From Sphaerobacter thermophilus DSM 20745 (lineage in GTDB: Bacteria > Chloroflexota > Chloroflexia > Thermomicrobiales > Thermomicrobiaceae), in the NCBI RefSeq assembly GCF_000024985.1, contig NC_013523.1, positions 1,550,001 through 1,614,000 on the forward strand: a stretch of 64,000 nucleotides of DNA, written 5' to 3'. The notes under the pieces were generated by a model. The model was not told where the DNA came from, did no database searches, and saw nothing but the letters and a program-made list of their open reading frames with translations. This document shows, one piece after another, positions 7,888-19,423 of the stretch. Position numbers and translations under genes: made by a program. The number at the start of each line of letters is the position of its first letter. Positions within the stretch are counted from its first letter, which is position 1.

Positions 7888-9865
7888 TGAGGGCAGCCTC
7901 CCGAACCGGTCGCGTGACCGGCCGCCGCGCCGGCTGCGGTGCCGGCCACAGCACCGTCACCATACCCAGCACGTAGACCGCACCACCGACCCAGATCCAG
8001 CTCACCATCGGGTTGATGTAGAAGCGCAGCGACGCGGTCCCGTTCTCGTCCCATTGGTCGAGCACGACGTAGACGTCGTCGATCCCGATGGTCTTAATCC
8101 CCATCTGGGCCGTGGGCTGGTCCTCGTAGTTGCGGTAGAAGAAGCGCTTGCTCTCAACCGTACCGCGCGGCTCGCCGTTCTTGGCGATGTCCACCACGGC
8201 CACCACCGCCTGACCCTGGGCGTTCACCCGGTTGTCAAGCCGCTGGTAGGTCAGCGTGTAGGGACCGATCGTGCCCGACTGGCCCGGCTGAAGGGTGTAC
8301 TGCCGCTCCACCTGGAAAAAGGTCGAGCCGATGATCCCGATGGCCATGATCGCCACCGCGAGGTGCACGATATAACCACCGTAGCGCCGGCCGTTCTTGC
8401 GCACCAGCATCGCGACCGCGAGCGGGTACGACTCCCGAGTGGTCCGGCGGCGCACGCGCGCCCCGCGGACATACTCCAGCACGATCGTGCCCACGGCGAA
8501 GACGGTCACGGCAACCGAAGCTGCAGCCAGGATGTGGCCCAGCACCACCGCCATCACGATCCCCGACGCGATGCCGGCCACGCCCGGCCAGAGCAGGTTG
8601 CGCAGCAACAGCCCTGTGTTTGAGCGCCGCCAGGCCAGCAACGGGCCGACCCCCATCAGCAGCATCATCGCGAAGAGCAACGGCCCGTTGACCTGTCGGT
8701 AGAACGGCGGCCCAACCGTCAGCTTCGTCTCCCGGATCAATTCGGTCACCAGCGGGAAGACCGTGCCCCAGAAGGTGGCGAAGGCCATCGCCGTGAACAA
8801 GAGATTGTTCAGCAGGAAGCCGGACTCCCGCGACACCACGGACTCGATGGCGCGGTCGCTCTGCAGGCCCGGCAGCCGGTAAATGAGCAGACCGACCGAG
8901 ACCAGCACGACGACCGCCAGATAACCAAGGAACCACGGCCCGATCGGCGAAATAGCAAAGGAATGGACCGACGAGATCAGCCCGCTCCGGACGGTGAACG
9001 TACCGAAGATGGAGAGCGCGAACGACGCGACGATCAAGGCCATGTTCCAGACCTTGAGCATGCCGCGCCGCTCCTGCACGATCACGGAGTGGATGAACGC
9101 CGTCGCCGTCAGCCACGGGAGCAAGGCAACGTTCTCAACCGGATCCCAGCCCCAGTAGCCACCCCAGCCGAGGACGTGGTAGGCCCACCAGGCGCCGAAC
9201 AGCAGCCCGACGCCCAGGATGCCCCACGCCACGAGTGACCACCGACGGATCGCGCGAATCCAGTCATCCCCCAGCCGACCGGTGATCATGGCCGCCATGG
9301 CGAAGCCGAACGGAACCGTGAAGCTGGCGTACCCGCCCAGCAGAAAAGGCGGATGGAGAATCATGCCCGGGTCACGCAGCAGCGGGTTCAGCCCCTGGCC
9401 GTCCGCCGGCCGCATCGGCAGCAGGGTGAACGGGCTGGCGATGAACGTCAGCATGAAGAGGAGAAACGTCTGGACCGAGAGAACGGTAGCCGCCACATAG
9501 GGGATGAGCGCGCGGTCGCGCTTCCGGTGGAGGTAGACCGCAAGCGACGACAGGACTCCCGCGATCATGGCCCAGTAGAGGAGGCTCCCCTCCTGGCCAC
9601 CGTAGAAGGCCGCCGCCACATAGTAGATCGGCATGTCGCGGCTGGACCGCCCGAAGACGTACTCCAGCCGGAAGTCGTGGGTCAGGAAGGCGGTCAGGAG
9701 CGTGACGACGGCCACCAGGATCAGGGCCGTCACGCCCCAGACCGCGCGGATGCTACTTTCAACCAGTTCGGGGATGCGCCGCCGGGCACCAAGCACCCCG
9801 GCCACGATGCCGTACACGGCAAGAGCCAGGGCGACGACGAGTGCACCGGAACCAAGCTGCGCCAC
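7877..9865 (-). CDS. ccmF: Heme lyase CcmF
   Basis: The 662-residue protein has about 14-15 hydrophobic segments. The WWD heme-handling motif reads WGGYWGWDPVENVALLPWL. A large periplasmic domain rich in beta strands lies before the last transmembrane helix. CcmF ligates heme from CcmE to apocytochrome CxxCH motifs. GTG 9863-9865 is preceded by a GGGGAG ribosome binding site and lies 12 bases after the ccmE stop. Size and motif are normal for the family. Confidence 0.95.
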   Translation of the reverse strand: MAQLGSGALVVALALAVYGIVAGVLGARRRIPELVESSIRAVWGVTALILVAVVTLLTAFLTHDFRLEYVFGRSSRDMPIYYVAAAFYGGQEGSLLYWAMIAGVLSSLAVYLHRKRDRALIPYVAATVLSVQTFLLFMLTFIASPFTLLPMRPADGQGLNPLLRDPGMILHPPFLLGGYASFTVPFGFAMAAMITGRLGDDWIRAIRRWSLVAWGILGVGLLFGAWWAYHVLGWGGYWGWDPVENVALLPWLTATAFIHSVIVQERRGMLKVWNMALIVASFALSIFGTFTVRSGLISSVHSFAISPIGPWFLGYLAVVVLVSVGLLIYRLPGLQSDRAIESVVSRESGFLLNNLLFTAMAFATFWGTVFPLVTELIRETKLTVGPPFYRQVNGPLLFAMMLLMGVGPLLAWRRSNTGLLLRNLLWPGVAGIASGIVMAVVLGHILAAASVAVTVFAVGTIVLEYVRGARVRRRTTRESYPLAVAMLVRKNGRRYGGYIVHLAVAIMAIGIIGSTFFQVERQYTLQPGQSGTIGPYTLTYQRLDNRVNAQGQAVVAVVDIAKNGEPRGTVESKRFFYRNYEDQPTAQMGIKTIGIDDVYVVLDQWDENGTASLRFYINPMVSWIWVGGAVYVLGMVTVLWPAPQPARRPVTRPVREAALSEA

Positions 9866-9877
9866 GGGTTCTCCCCT

Positions 9878-10330
9878 CTACGAGTCGGTCGGCTGCGCTG
9901 CCTCGAAGCGCGAGGGGCACTTGGTCAACAGCGTGTCGGCCTGGAACTCTTGGCCCTTGTGGAATGTACCTTCCACGATCACCTGGACGTGGTCGGAGAA
10001 GATGTCAGGCACGACCTCCCTGTAGACCACGTCCATCGTGTGCGTGCCATCCGTCACCTGGAAGCGGATCGGCTCCCCGGGCCCGCCCATCTGAATCGAG
10101 CCGGGAACCACGTCGCCCCCGACCCGCACGCGGGTCCCGTCGACCTTGTCCGCCTGGGCCTGCAGCTCGCCCACCGTCACGAAATAGGCAGCCGCGGTTC
10201 CCTGCATGCTGTTGTAAATCAGGAACCCGACGGCAAGGGCCAGGACGACACCGGCGACGAGGATCTTCGTGTTGAGCCACGGGGCGCGACGGCCCACCGC
10301 AGCCGGCTCGGCGGCCACTCCGCCAGTCAT
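9878..10330 (-). CDS. ccmE: Heme chaperone CcmE, Cys-type with CxxxF
   Basis: From ATG 10330, which has a GGAGGAGG ribosome binding site, the product is 150 residues; longer in-frame starts up to 10426 would run into the copD-like gene and lack a site. One transmembrane anchor (about 22-40) precedes the OB-fold domain. Classical CcmE binds heme covalently through His in HxxxY. Here the C-terminal motif is LTKCPSRFE, so the ligand residue is Cys138 (as in the Cys-type CcmE of archaea and Desulfovibrio) and the usual Tyr is Phe142. The codons TGC and TTC were checked on the DNA. Function as heme shuttle between CcmC and CcmF is expected. Confidence 0.9.
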   Translation of the reverse strand: MTGGVAAEPAAVGRRAPWLNTKILVAGVVLALAVGFLIYNSMQGTAAAYFVTVGELQAQADKVDGTRVRVGGDVVPGSIQMGGPGEPIRFQVTDGTHTMDVVYREVVPDIFSDHVQVIVEGTFHKGQEFQADTLLTKCPSRFEAAQPTDS

Positions 10331-10412
10331 CGCTCCTCCTCCCACACACCAGACCCGCTCGCCGCGGGTCGCTGGCGCTCCCGGCGCCCGGAAGCGCCGG
10401 AGGCGACGCATT

Positions 10413-10895
10413 TCATCGCTGTCCAATTCCGGTGGGGTACACGCTCGACAGGATCACGCCGAGCAGGAACGCCACGCTCCCGAGCATCAAGATGAGCCAG
10501 GCGCGATCGAACCGGGATGGCTGCCGGGGAACCTTCCGGCCGGGAAGCGGCACCGTACGCCGCGATCGGACGAACGACCCCGCCAACCAGAAGGCTACCG
10601 CAGCGGCGGCCACCTTGACCGCGAGCAGGACGACGTAGGCGATCGTCCCACGCCCGTCGGCGAGCCCGTCCCACATCATGACGACCCCGGAGCCGACCAT
10701 GAGGAAGGCGGCCATCGAGGACCAGCGGCCGAACTCGCGCTGCGCCGCGCGGGCCAGCGCCCGCGCCTCCTCGTCGGCCTGCCGCATCTGCGGCCGCAGT
10801 GCCAGGACGTAGTACACACCACCGCCAAGCCAGGCTGCCGCCGCCAGTGCATGCGTCAGCCGGAGCAACAGCCGCGTGATCGACGGGATGTCCAC
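10413..10895 (-). CDS. CopD-like integral membrane protein
   Basis: The 160-residue protein has four hydrophobic segments and an N-terminal RLTHALAAAAWLGGGVYY motif. The His and Trp in this first helix (LxHxxAxxxWLGG) resemble the CopD/PCuAC-associated and DUF2269-type membrane families linked to copper or heme handling. The start is GTG 10893-10895 with a weak ribosome binding site. It lies between the tlpA-like gene and ccmE on the same strand, so a role in copper or heme supply for respiratory cytochromes is plausible but inferred. The exact family is uncertain. Confidence 0.7.
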   Translation of the reverse strand: MDIPSITRLLLRLTHALAAAAWLGGGVYYVLALRPQMRQADEEARALARAAQREFGRWSSMAAFLMVGSGVVMMWDGLADGRGTIAYVVLLAVKVAAAAVAFWLAGSFVRSRRTVPLPGRKVPRQPSRFDRAWLILMLGSVAFLLGVILSSVYPTGIGQR

Positions 10896-10973
10896 GGTTC
10901 GCCTGTCTCACCTCACCGGCTCCTACGTCCCGCCGGAACTGTACCAGATTTCACAATCCCCAGACCGGCCGAT

Positions 10974-11600
10974 CTACCCGGCACCGGTCAACTCCTGGAT
11001 GAACCCGTGGAGTTGTTCCACCGACTTGACCGGACCGTTGTACTTCCCCAGCAAGGCACCGTCGGGCCCAATGAAGAATGTCTCAGGCACACCACTGACG
11101 CCGTAGTCGATCGTGGTCCGTCCGTTGTCATCGACGGCGTTGGGATAGGTCAGGTCGTGCTTCTCGAGGAAAGCTTGGGCCGCTTCCGGCTGGTCCCAGA
11201 TGTCGATCCCGACGATCACCGTGTTCTCGTCGAGGGTGGCGGCAAAATCACGCAGGACCGGCGCCTCGTCCTCGCAGGGCGGGCACCACGATCCCCAGAA
11301 GTTGAGGACCACCGTCTTACCCCGGAAATGCTCCAAGGAGATCTGCTGGCCATCGAGCGTCTGGAGCGAGAAGGATGGTGCGGTGCGGTTCTCGAACCGG
11401 ATGAGCCTGCCGACCGTGTTGATCCGGCCGCCGCTCGCCAGGCTGGTGGAGTCGCCGGAGAACCACATGGCGTAAGCGAAGAGGCCGAGAAGCGCGACGA
11501 CAATGAGTACGACCAGCGTCGGGATGATGCGGTTGCGCAACGAATCCTGTGACACGCGCTCCACGGTCCAGCCCTCACGTTCCACCGGACGGCCGTTCAC
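10974..11600 (-). CDS. TlpA/ResA-type membrane-anchored thioredoxin
   Basis: The product is up to 208 residues, with a transmembrane anchor (about 27-47) and a thioredoxin fold whose active site is WCPPC in FWGSWCPPCEDE. Such proteins (CcmG/ResA/TlpA) reduce the heme-binding cysteines of apocytochrome c outside the membrane. A GVSGVPETFFIG cis-proline segment is present. The GTG at 11598-11600 has no clear ribosome binding site; an in-frame GTG 12 codons later (11562-11564) follows a GAGGG and may be the real start. It is the first gene of the ccm cluster in transcription order. Confidence 0.9.
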   Translation of the reverse strand: MNGRPVEREGWTVERVSQDSLRNRIIPTLVVLIVVALLGLFAYAMWFSGDSTSLASGGRINTVGRLIRFENRTAPSFSLQTLDGQQISLEHFRGKTVVLNFWGSWCPPCEDEAPVLRDFAATLDENTVIVGIDIWDQPEAAQAFLEKHDLTYPNAVDDNGRTTIDYGVSGVPETFFIGPDGALLGKYNGPVKSVEQLHGFIQELTGAG

Positions 11601-11789
11601 CGGTCCGGCGGCGGATGCCCGCCCAATTATGCCTTACGGCCAGATGATTTCAAGGGCGCAGCCGGATCAGCGCAAACCGCCCGGCAAGTCGGGGGCCCAC
11701 CACACAGACTGCGGGGTCAGCCTGGACGGGTCGACCCCAACCGAGCACTCCGCAGGCCCTACATCCACGGCGGGAAAGCACCGTTGGAG

Positions 11790-11814
11790 TCATCCTTCGC
11801 TTCACTCAGGATGA
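11790..11814. repeat. REP-like intergenic hairpin
   Basis: TCATCCT (11790-11796) is the exact reverse complement of AGGATGA (11808-11814), separated by an 11-base TCGCTTCACTC spacer. It lies in the 245-base gap between the murA 3' end and the tlpA-like gene and could stabilise or end the murA transcript. The sequence resembles short dispersed hairpins seen between genes in other genomes; copy number cannot be judged here. Confidence 0.4.
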
Positions 11815-11845
11815 CACGCAGAGGAGCGATCTCACACGTTCGGCG

Positions 11846-13120
11846 CTAGAGATAGGAAATCTCCGCTCCCAGGGAGGCGAACTTCTCGACGATGTCCTCG
11901 TAGCCGCGGCGCAGGTGCTGGATCTGCCCGATCCGGGTCTCGCCCTCGGCCACCAGCCCCGCCAGCACCAGGCAGGCGCCGCTCCGGATGTCGAGCGCTT
12001 CCACGTCGGCACCCCGGAGCCGGGTTGGCCCGTTGATGATCGCCTGCTGCTTGTCGATCACCGTGATGTCGGCACCGAGCTTGGCCAGCTCCGCGGCATA
12101 GCGCAGCCGGTCGTTGAAGACCCGCTCGAAGATGCGGCTCTGTCCCTTGGCCTGGGTCATGAGCACCGCGAACGCCGCCTGCAGGTCCGTCGGGAACCCG
12201 GGGAATGGGAGCGCCTGGATCTCGGTGCTGTGCAGTTCCCCGCGCCCGCGGACGAGCATCGACGTCTGGTTCCACCATACCTCCGCCCCGGCTTCCCGGA
12301 GCTTGTAGGTGAGCGGGAGCATGTCCGGCTCGGACACGTTATCGAGGATGACCTCGCCGTCGGTGATCGCGGCGGCGATGGCGAATGTCCCGGCCTCGAT
12401 GCGGTCCGGGAGGATCGCGGCCCGGTATCCCCGCAGCCGGTCCACCCCGTGCACGCGGATGTGCGGGGTACCGACCCCGGTGATACGCGCACCCATATCG
12501 CGCAGAATCGAGCCCAGGAAGCTGATCTCCGGCTCACTGGAGGCGTTGACGATGGTGGTCGTGCCGCGTGCCAGAGTGGCCGCCATCAGCAGGTTCTCGG
12601 TGCCGGTGTGGCTGGGATAGTCCATGTACAGCTCGGCGCCGTAGAGGCGGCGGGCCCGCATCACGTACCCACCGTCGGTATGCGTCACCTCCGCTCCCAT
12701 GCGCCGGAAGCCGCGGAGATCCACGTCGACCGGACGGGTGCCGAGTCGGCAGCCGCCCGGCGGCGACGATGATGCCTCGCCGAAGCGCGACAGCAGCGGA
12801 CCAGAGACGAGGAACGACGCACGCATGCGCTCGACCAGTTCGGGCGGGGCGTCGAACCGGTTGATGTTCGCCGCGCAGATCCGGACCCGGCGGTTCTCCT
12901 GGTCAAACTCGACATCGGCGCCGAGCCAGCGCAGGAGTTCCACCATCACCAGCGTGTCTTCCAGCACTGGGACGTTGTCGAGCAGGCACTCCTCGTCCGT
13001 CAGCAGAGCCGCCGCCATCGCCGGCAGGGCGGCATTCTTCGCCCCGCCGATCGCGACGCGCCCATACAGCCGCGTGCCGCCTCGTACCCGGATCGTCTTC
13101 GCCTCCGTCGCCACCTGCAT
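11846..13120 (-). CDS. murA: UDP-N-acetylglucosamine 1-carboxyvinyltransferase MurA
   Basis: The 424-residue enzyme transfers enolpyruvate from PEP to UDP-GlcNAc, the first committed step of peptidoglycan synthesis. The substrate-binding GGAKNA is at residues 25-30 and the catalytic loop cysteine is Cys124 in PGGCRLGTRPVD, so this is the fosfomycin-sensitive Cys form. The fold repeats typical of EPSP synthase-like proteins are complete. ATG 13118-13120 begins MQVATEAKTIRVRGG. It follows the ATP synthase operon on the same strand, beyond a strong hairpin, so it is probably transcribed separately. Confidence 0.95.
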   Translation of the reverse strand: MQVATEAKTIRVRGGTRLYGRVAIGGAKNAALPAMAAALLTDEECLLDNVPVLEDTLVMVELLRWLGADVEFDQENRRVRICAANINRFDAPPELVERMRASFLVSGPLLSRFGEASSSPPGGCRLGTRPVDVDLRGFRRMGAEVTHTDGGYVMRARRLYGAELYMDYPSHTGTENLLMAATLARGTTTIVNASSEPEISFLGSILRDMGARITGVGTPHIRVHGVDRLRGYRAAILPDRIEAGTFAIAAAITDGEVILDNVSEPDMLPLTYKLREAGAEVWWNQTSMLVRGRGELHSTEIQALPFPGFPTDLQAAFAVLMTQAKGQSRIFERVFNDRLRYAAELAKLGADITVIDKQQAIINGPTRLRGADVEALDIRSGACLVLAGLVAEGETRIGQIQHLRRGYEDIVEKFASLGAEISYL

Positions 13121-13271
13121 TCCGCCGCTCCGAACTCTGGTCAGGGAGATGTAGGTCTCAGTTGCATCAATGTGGCCGCCCCGACGCCTCGGGCACGTTG
13201 GGCCACGTCGTCCCTATTCCAGCCCATCGCCCGCGCTTCGGCAACCCGCCGGACGCGTCCCCCGGAGACGT

Positions 13272-13301
13272 ACCGGTCCCGGGGCAATCCCCGGGACCGG
13301 T
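13272..13301 (-). terminator. Terminator of the ATP synthase operon
   Basis: A perfect 13-bp stem, ACCGGTCCCGGGG (13272-13284) with CCCCGGGACCGGT (13289-13301), closes a 4-base CAAT loop. It lies 12 bases after the atpC stop codon. There is no long U-tract in the reading direction, as is usual for the hairpins in this window. Confidence 0.75.
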
Positions 13302-13313
13302 CTGTGCCACTCG

Positions 13314-13763
13314 CTAGGAATCGCCGAGTTCTTGCCGCGGGCCGACCGGCTGCCGGCCACGGCTGCGGCGCCCGACCTTCAGGCGGATCATCGAGCGGCG
13401 CAGCGCCGCCTCGGCGCGGATCAGGTCGACGTCGGCTCGACTTCGCTCGAGTCGTGCCTCGGCTCGCTTCCGCGCCTCCTCAGCCCGCGCGAGATCGATC
13501 TCCTCAGCCCGCTCCGCTGTGTCGGCCAGAACCCGGACCCGGTTGTGCGCGACCTCGACGAAACCACCAAAGATCGCCAGCGACTGCTCCTGGCTGCCTT
13601 TGATGACGCGCATCTCACCAAACGACAGGAGTGAGATCAGCGGGGCGTGCCGCGGCAGGATGCCGAGCGTACCGTCGGCGCCGGGGACCACCACCATGTC
13701 CACGTCGTCCTCCTGGAAGACGACGCGCTCCCCGGTGACGACTTCCACACTCAGCTTGGCCAT
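13314..13763 (-). CDS. atpC: ATP synthase epsilon subunit
   Basis: The 149-residue protein begins MAKLSVEVVTGERVVF and has the N-terminal beta-sandwich with GTLGILPRHAPLIS, the signature of F-type epsilon. A C-terminal helical hairpin of charged residues follows. Epsilon is the central-stalk subunit that couples and regulates F1. ATG 13761-13763 has a GAGGAGA ribosome binding site. It is separated from atpD by 127 bases that hold a 7-bp-periodic inverted repeat, unusual for this normally tight junction. The C-terminal end is Arg-rich. Confidence 0.94.
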   Translation of the reverse strand: MAKLSVEVVTGERVVFQEDDVDMVVVPGADGTLGILPRHAPLISLLSFGEMRVIKGSQEQSLAIFGGFVEVAHNRVRVLADTAERAEEIDLARAEEARKRAEARLERSRADVDLIRAEAALRRSMIRLKVGRRSRGRQPVGPRQELGDS

Positions 13764-13783
13764 GCCTGTCTCCTCAAGCGTCT

Positions 13784-13880
13784 GTCGTCATACGTGCTGC
13801 GTCATACGCCATACGTCACACGTCCTGCCCGGGCGAGCCAGGCTCTCACGAATGACGTATGACGCATGACGATTGACGAC
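13784..13880. repeat. Heptad-repeat inverted element, copy A
   Basis: The left arm (13784-13816) is built of 7-bp units such as TGCGTCA, TACGCCA and TACGTCA. The right arm (13848-13880) is the inverse, with units ACGAATG, ACGTATG, ACGCATG. The two 33-base arms pair with few mismatches around a 31-base unique core. The element fills most of the gap between atpD and atpC. The same design occurs at 35754-35882 and 61733-61890. Confidence 0.75.
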
Positions 13881-13890
13881 CGCTCCGGTG

Positions 13891-15357
<1,467 letters not shown>

Positions 15358-16227
15358 CTAGCCCAACGCCGCTGCGCCGGCCGCAATTTCCGTCACCTCG
15401 CGGGTGATCTGGGCCTGGCGCGCCTTGTTGTAGGTGAGCGTCAACTCCGACACCAACTCGCGCGCGTTGTCGGTCGCATTGCGCATGGCCACCATGCGGG
15501 CACTCTGCTCGCTCGCGATCGACTCCAGCAGCGCCTGGTAGATCTGCACTTCGACGAAGCGCGGCAGCAGCGCTTCCAGCACGGCCTCCGGGCTGGGCTC
15601 GAAGATGTAGTCCGTCACCTCGTCCGTGCCGGGCGGTGCCTCGATCGGCAATACCTGCAGCACTTCCGGCACCTGGCGCAGCGTGTTGATGAAGCGCGTG
15701 TACACCACGTACACCGCATCGACCTTGCCCGCGACAAAGTCGTCGGTCGCGATCCGCACCACGGGCCGGATCGATTCCAGTGTCGGGTAGTCGCCGACAT
15801 CGGTGAAGGACGCGACCAGGGGCCGGCCGTACCGCGTCAGGAAGTCGCGCCCCTTCCGGCCGATGGTCACTACGTCGATGTTTTCCAGCGACTCCGGCCG
15901 CTCGTCGGTCATGAACTGAATGGCGCGGCGAATGACGTTCGTATTGAACGCACCGGCCAGCCCGCGGTCGGAGGTGATCAGGATGATCTGCGAGCGCTGA
16001 ATCGGCCGCTTGGCAAGGAGCGGGTAGCGCGCCTGCTCCTCCGCATCGCCCATTGCCGCCAGATCACCGATCATGGCGCGGATGCGCTCGGCGTAAGGCC
16101 GGGTGGCCAGCACGTGCTGCTGCGCCCGCCGCATCTTCGATGCGGCGACCATCTCCATCGCGCGGGTGATCTGCGCCGTGTTACGCACGCTGCGGATGCG
16201 GCGCCGGATCTCTCGCGGTGTGGGCAC
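15358..16227 (-). CDS. atpG: ATP synthase gamma subunit
   Basis: The 289-residue central-stalk rotor subunit has the conserved N-terminal helix REIRRRIRSVRNTAQITRAM and SDRGLAGAFN. The C-terminal helix ends in SELTLTYNKARQAQITREV. The start is GTG (16225-16227) with GAGGAGACGG upstream. It lies 29 bases after atpA and 57 bases before atpD. Length is typical. Confidence 0.96.
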   Translation of the reverse strand: MPTPREIRRRIRSVRNTAQITRAMEMVAASKMRRAQQHVLATRPYAERIRAMIGDLAAMGDAEEQARYPLLAKRPIQRSQIILITSDRGLAGAFNTNVIRRAIQFMTDERPESLENIDVVTIGRKGRDFLTRYGRPLVASFTDVGDYPTLESIRPVVRIATDDFVAGKVDAVYVVYTRFINTLRQVPEVLQVLPIEAPPGTDEVTDYIFEPSPEAVLEALLPRFVEVQIYQALLESIASEQSARMVAMRNATDNARELVSELTLTYNKARQAQITREVTEIAAGAAALG

Positions 16228-16256
16228 GGTCCGTCTCCTCCCTCAGATCCCCGCCG

Positions 16257-17792
<1,536 letters not shown>

Positions 17793-17863
17793 TTATCCGC
17801 TTGGGCCGCTCGTCTCTGTCACGTCAGGAGCCGGTTCGCTCGCCCGACTCGGGACGGCCCCGG

Positions 17864-18397
17864 CTAGCTCACCATCCGCTGTCGAAGCTGGTGGAGTTGC
17901 GTCCGCACGCTGCCGTCGATCAGGTTGTCCTCCACCCGCACGACGATACCGCCGATGATGTCGGGATCGACCCGCGGCCGCATCTCGACCTGTTTGCCGA
18001 TCAAGGCCGCCACGCGCTCGCGCACCTGCGCCTGCTCGTCCTCATCGAGCGGGACCGCGGTCGTCACCTCGGCAACGGCAATGCCGCGCTCCTCCATGAC
18101 GAGCTGCTGGAAGACCTCGGCCACCTGCGGGAGCTGTGGCAGCCGCCCGCGCTCCAGGAGCAGCAAGGTCAGATTACGCACGAGCTGCTGCGACTCATCC
18201 GGCAGGATCGCCTCGATCGCCTGCCGCTTGGCCGTCTCGGGCACTGCCGGGCTCTCGAAGAAATCCGACACGCTCGGGTTCGCCAGGACGCCCGCCAGTT
18301 GACGCAGATCCTGCTCCCACTGGTCGAGCTCGCCGCGCTCCCGAGCAATCTCAAACGCCGCTTGTGCGTACCGCTTGGCCGCGCCGGGCACTGGCAT
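17864..18397 (-). CDS. atpH: ATP synthase delta subunit
   Basis: The 177-residue peripheral-stalk protein connects the b dimer to the top of F1. It has the N-terminal helical domain starting AAKRYAQAAFEIARE and a C-terminal part with VDPDIIGGIVVRVEDNLIDGSVRTQL, which is the family signature. ATG 18395-18397 has GGGGGAG upstream. The gene is 24 bases after atpF and 83 before atpA. Confidence 0.95.
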   Translation of the reverse strand: MPVPGAAKRYAQAAFEIARERGELDQWEQDLRQLAGVLANPSVSDFFESPAVPETAKRQAIEAILPDESQQLVRNLTLLLLERGRLPQLPQVAEVFQQLVMEERGIAVAEVTTAVPLDEDEQAQVRERVAALIGKQVEMRPRVDPDIIGGIVVRVEDNLIDGSVRTQLHQLRQRMVS

Positions 18398-18421
18398 CGC
18401 ACTCTCCCCCTTGCATCCGCG

Positions 18422-18925
18422 TCACTCGCGGGCGCGGCCGTTGCCGGCCTCAGCCAGGGTCTCCTGGATCAGGCGCGCCTGATCGGCCCGATCCAGCTCC
18501 CGCCGCACAATCTTGGTGGCGGCGGCAATCGCCAGATCAGCGACATCCTGGCGGAGCTGCTGCCACGCCTGCTGCTGCTCGGCCTGGATCGTCGCGCGCG
18601 CCTTCTCGATCATCTGCTCAGCCTCGGCCCGGGCCTGCTCCTGCGCACGGGCGAGCATCTGCTCGCTGTTCTCCCGTGCCTGCGCCAGAATCTGCTGGGC
18701 CTCGCGGCGCGCCTGGTTGAGCACCTCTTCATTCTGGGCGCGCGTAGCCTCCAGCTCACGCTGCATGCGCTCCGCCGCCTCCATACCCTCCTGGATGCGC
18801 CGGCGCCGCTCGTCGAGCATGTTGGTGATCGGGCCCAGCGCCAACTTCCAGAAGATCGCGACGAACGCGACGAACGCGATCAACTGGATGATGAGGTTGG
18901 CGGGATTGATGCCGAGATCTTCCAT
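18422..18925 (-). CDS. atpF: ATP synthase b subunit
   Basis: From ATG 18923-18925 (GAGGAAG ribosome binding site) the product is 167 residues. It has an N-terminal transmembrane helix (about 8-28) and then a long charged, Ala/Gln/Glu/Arg-rich helix forming the right-handed coiled coil of the stator. In-frame starts further upstream (to 18991) would overlap the hairpin-containing intergenic region and add residues not found in this family. A single b gene is present, so the stalk is a homodimer. Confidence 0.94.
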   Translation of the reverse strand: MEDLGINPANLIIQLIAFVAFVAIFWKLALGPITNMLDERRRRIQEGMEAAERMQRELEATRAQNEEVLNQARREAQQILAQARENSEQMLARAQEQARAEAEQMIEKARATIQAEQQQAWQQLRQDVADLAIAAATKIVRRELDRADQARLIQETLAEAGNGRARE

Positions 18926-19032
18926 CAGCGCTTCCTCATGGTCTTGATCGCTCCCCGGTTGCGCGATCAGCCGGTCAGACGGTCTCCACACCCATCAGTC
19001 GGAGCGGGGCCTCCGTGTCCCGAGTGAGATGT

Positions 19033-19066
19033 GCCGGTGGCGCCCCGCAACCGGAGCGCCACCGGC
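19033..19066 (-). promoter_or_regulatory. Intercistronic hairpin between atpE and atpF
   Basis: A perfect 11-bp inverted repeat, GCCGGTGGCGC (19033-19043) with GCGCCACCGGC (19056-19066), starts 9 bases after the atpE stop. Placed inside the operon, it is likely to be a partial terminator or a 3' RNA shield that leaves more atpE message than downstream message; the c subunit is needed in many copies. The mechanism is inferred. Confidence 0.55.
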
Positions 19067-19074
19067 GGCACGCA

Positions 19075-19368
<294 letters not shown>

Positions 19369-19423
19369 CTAACACCCAGACCCTCGCCCCTTCGGGCGAC
19401 CGTCCACAAATTCCGGATGCACG

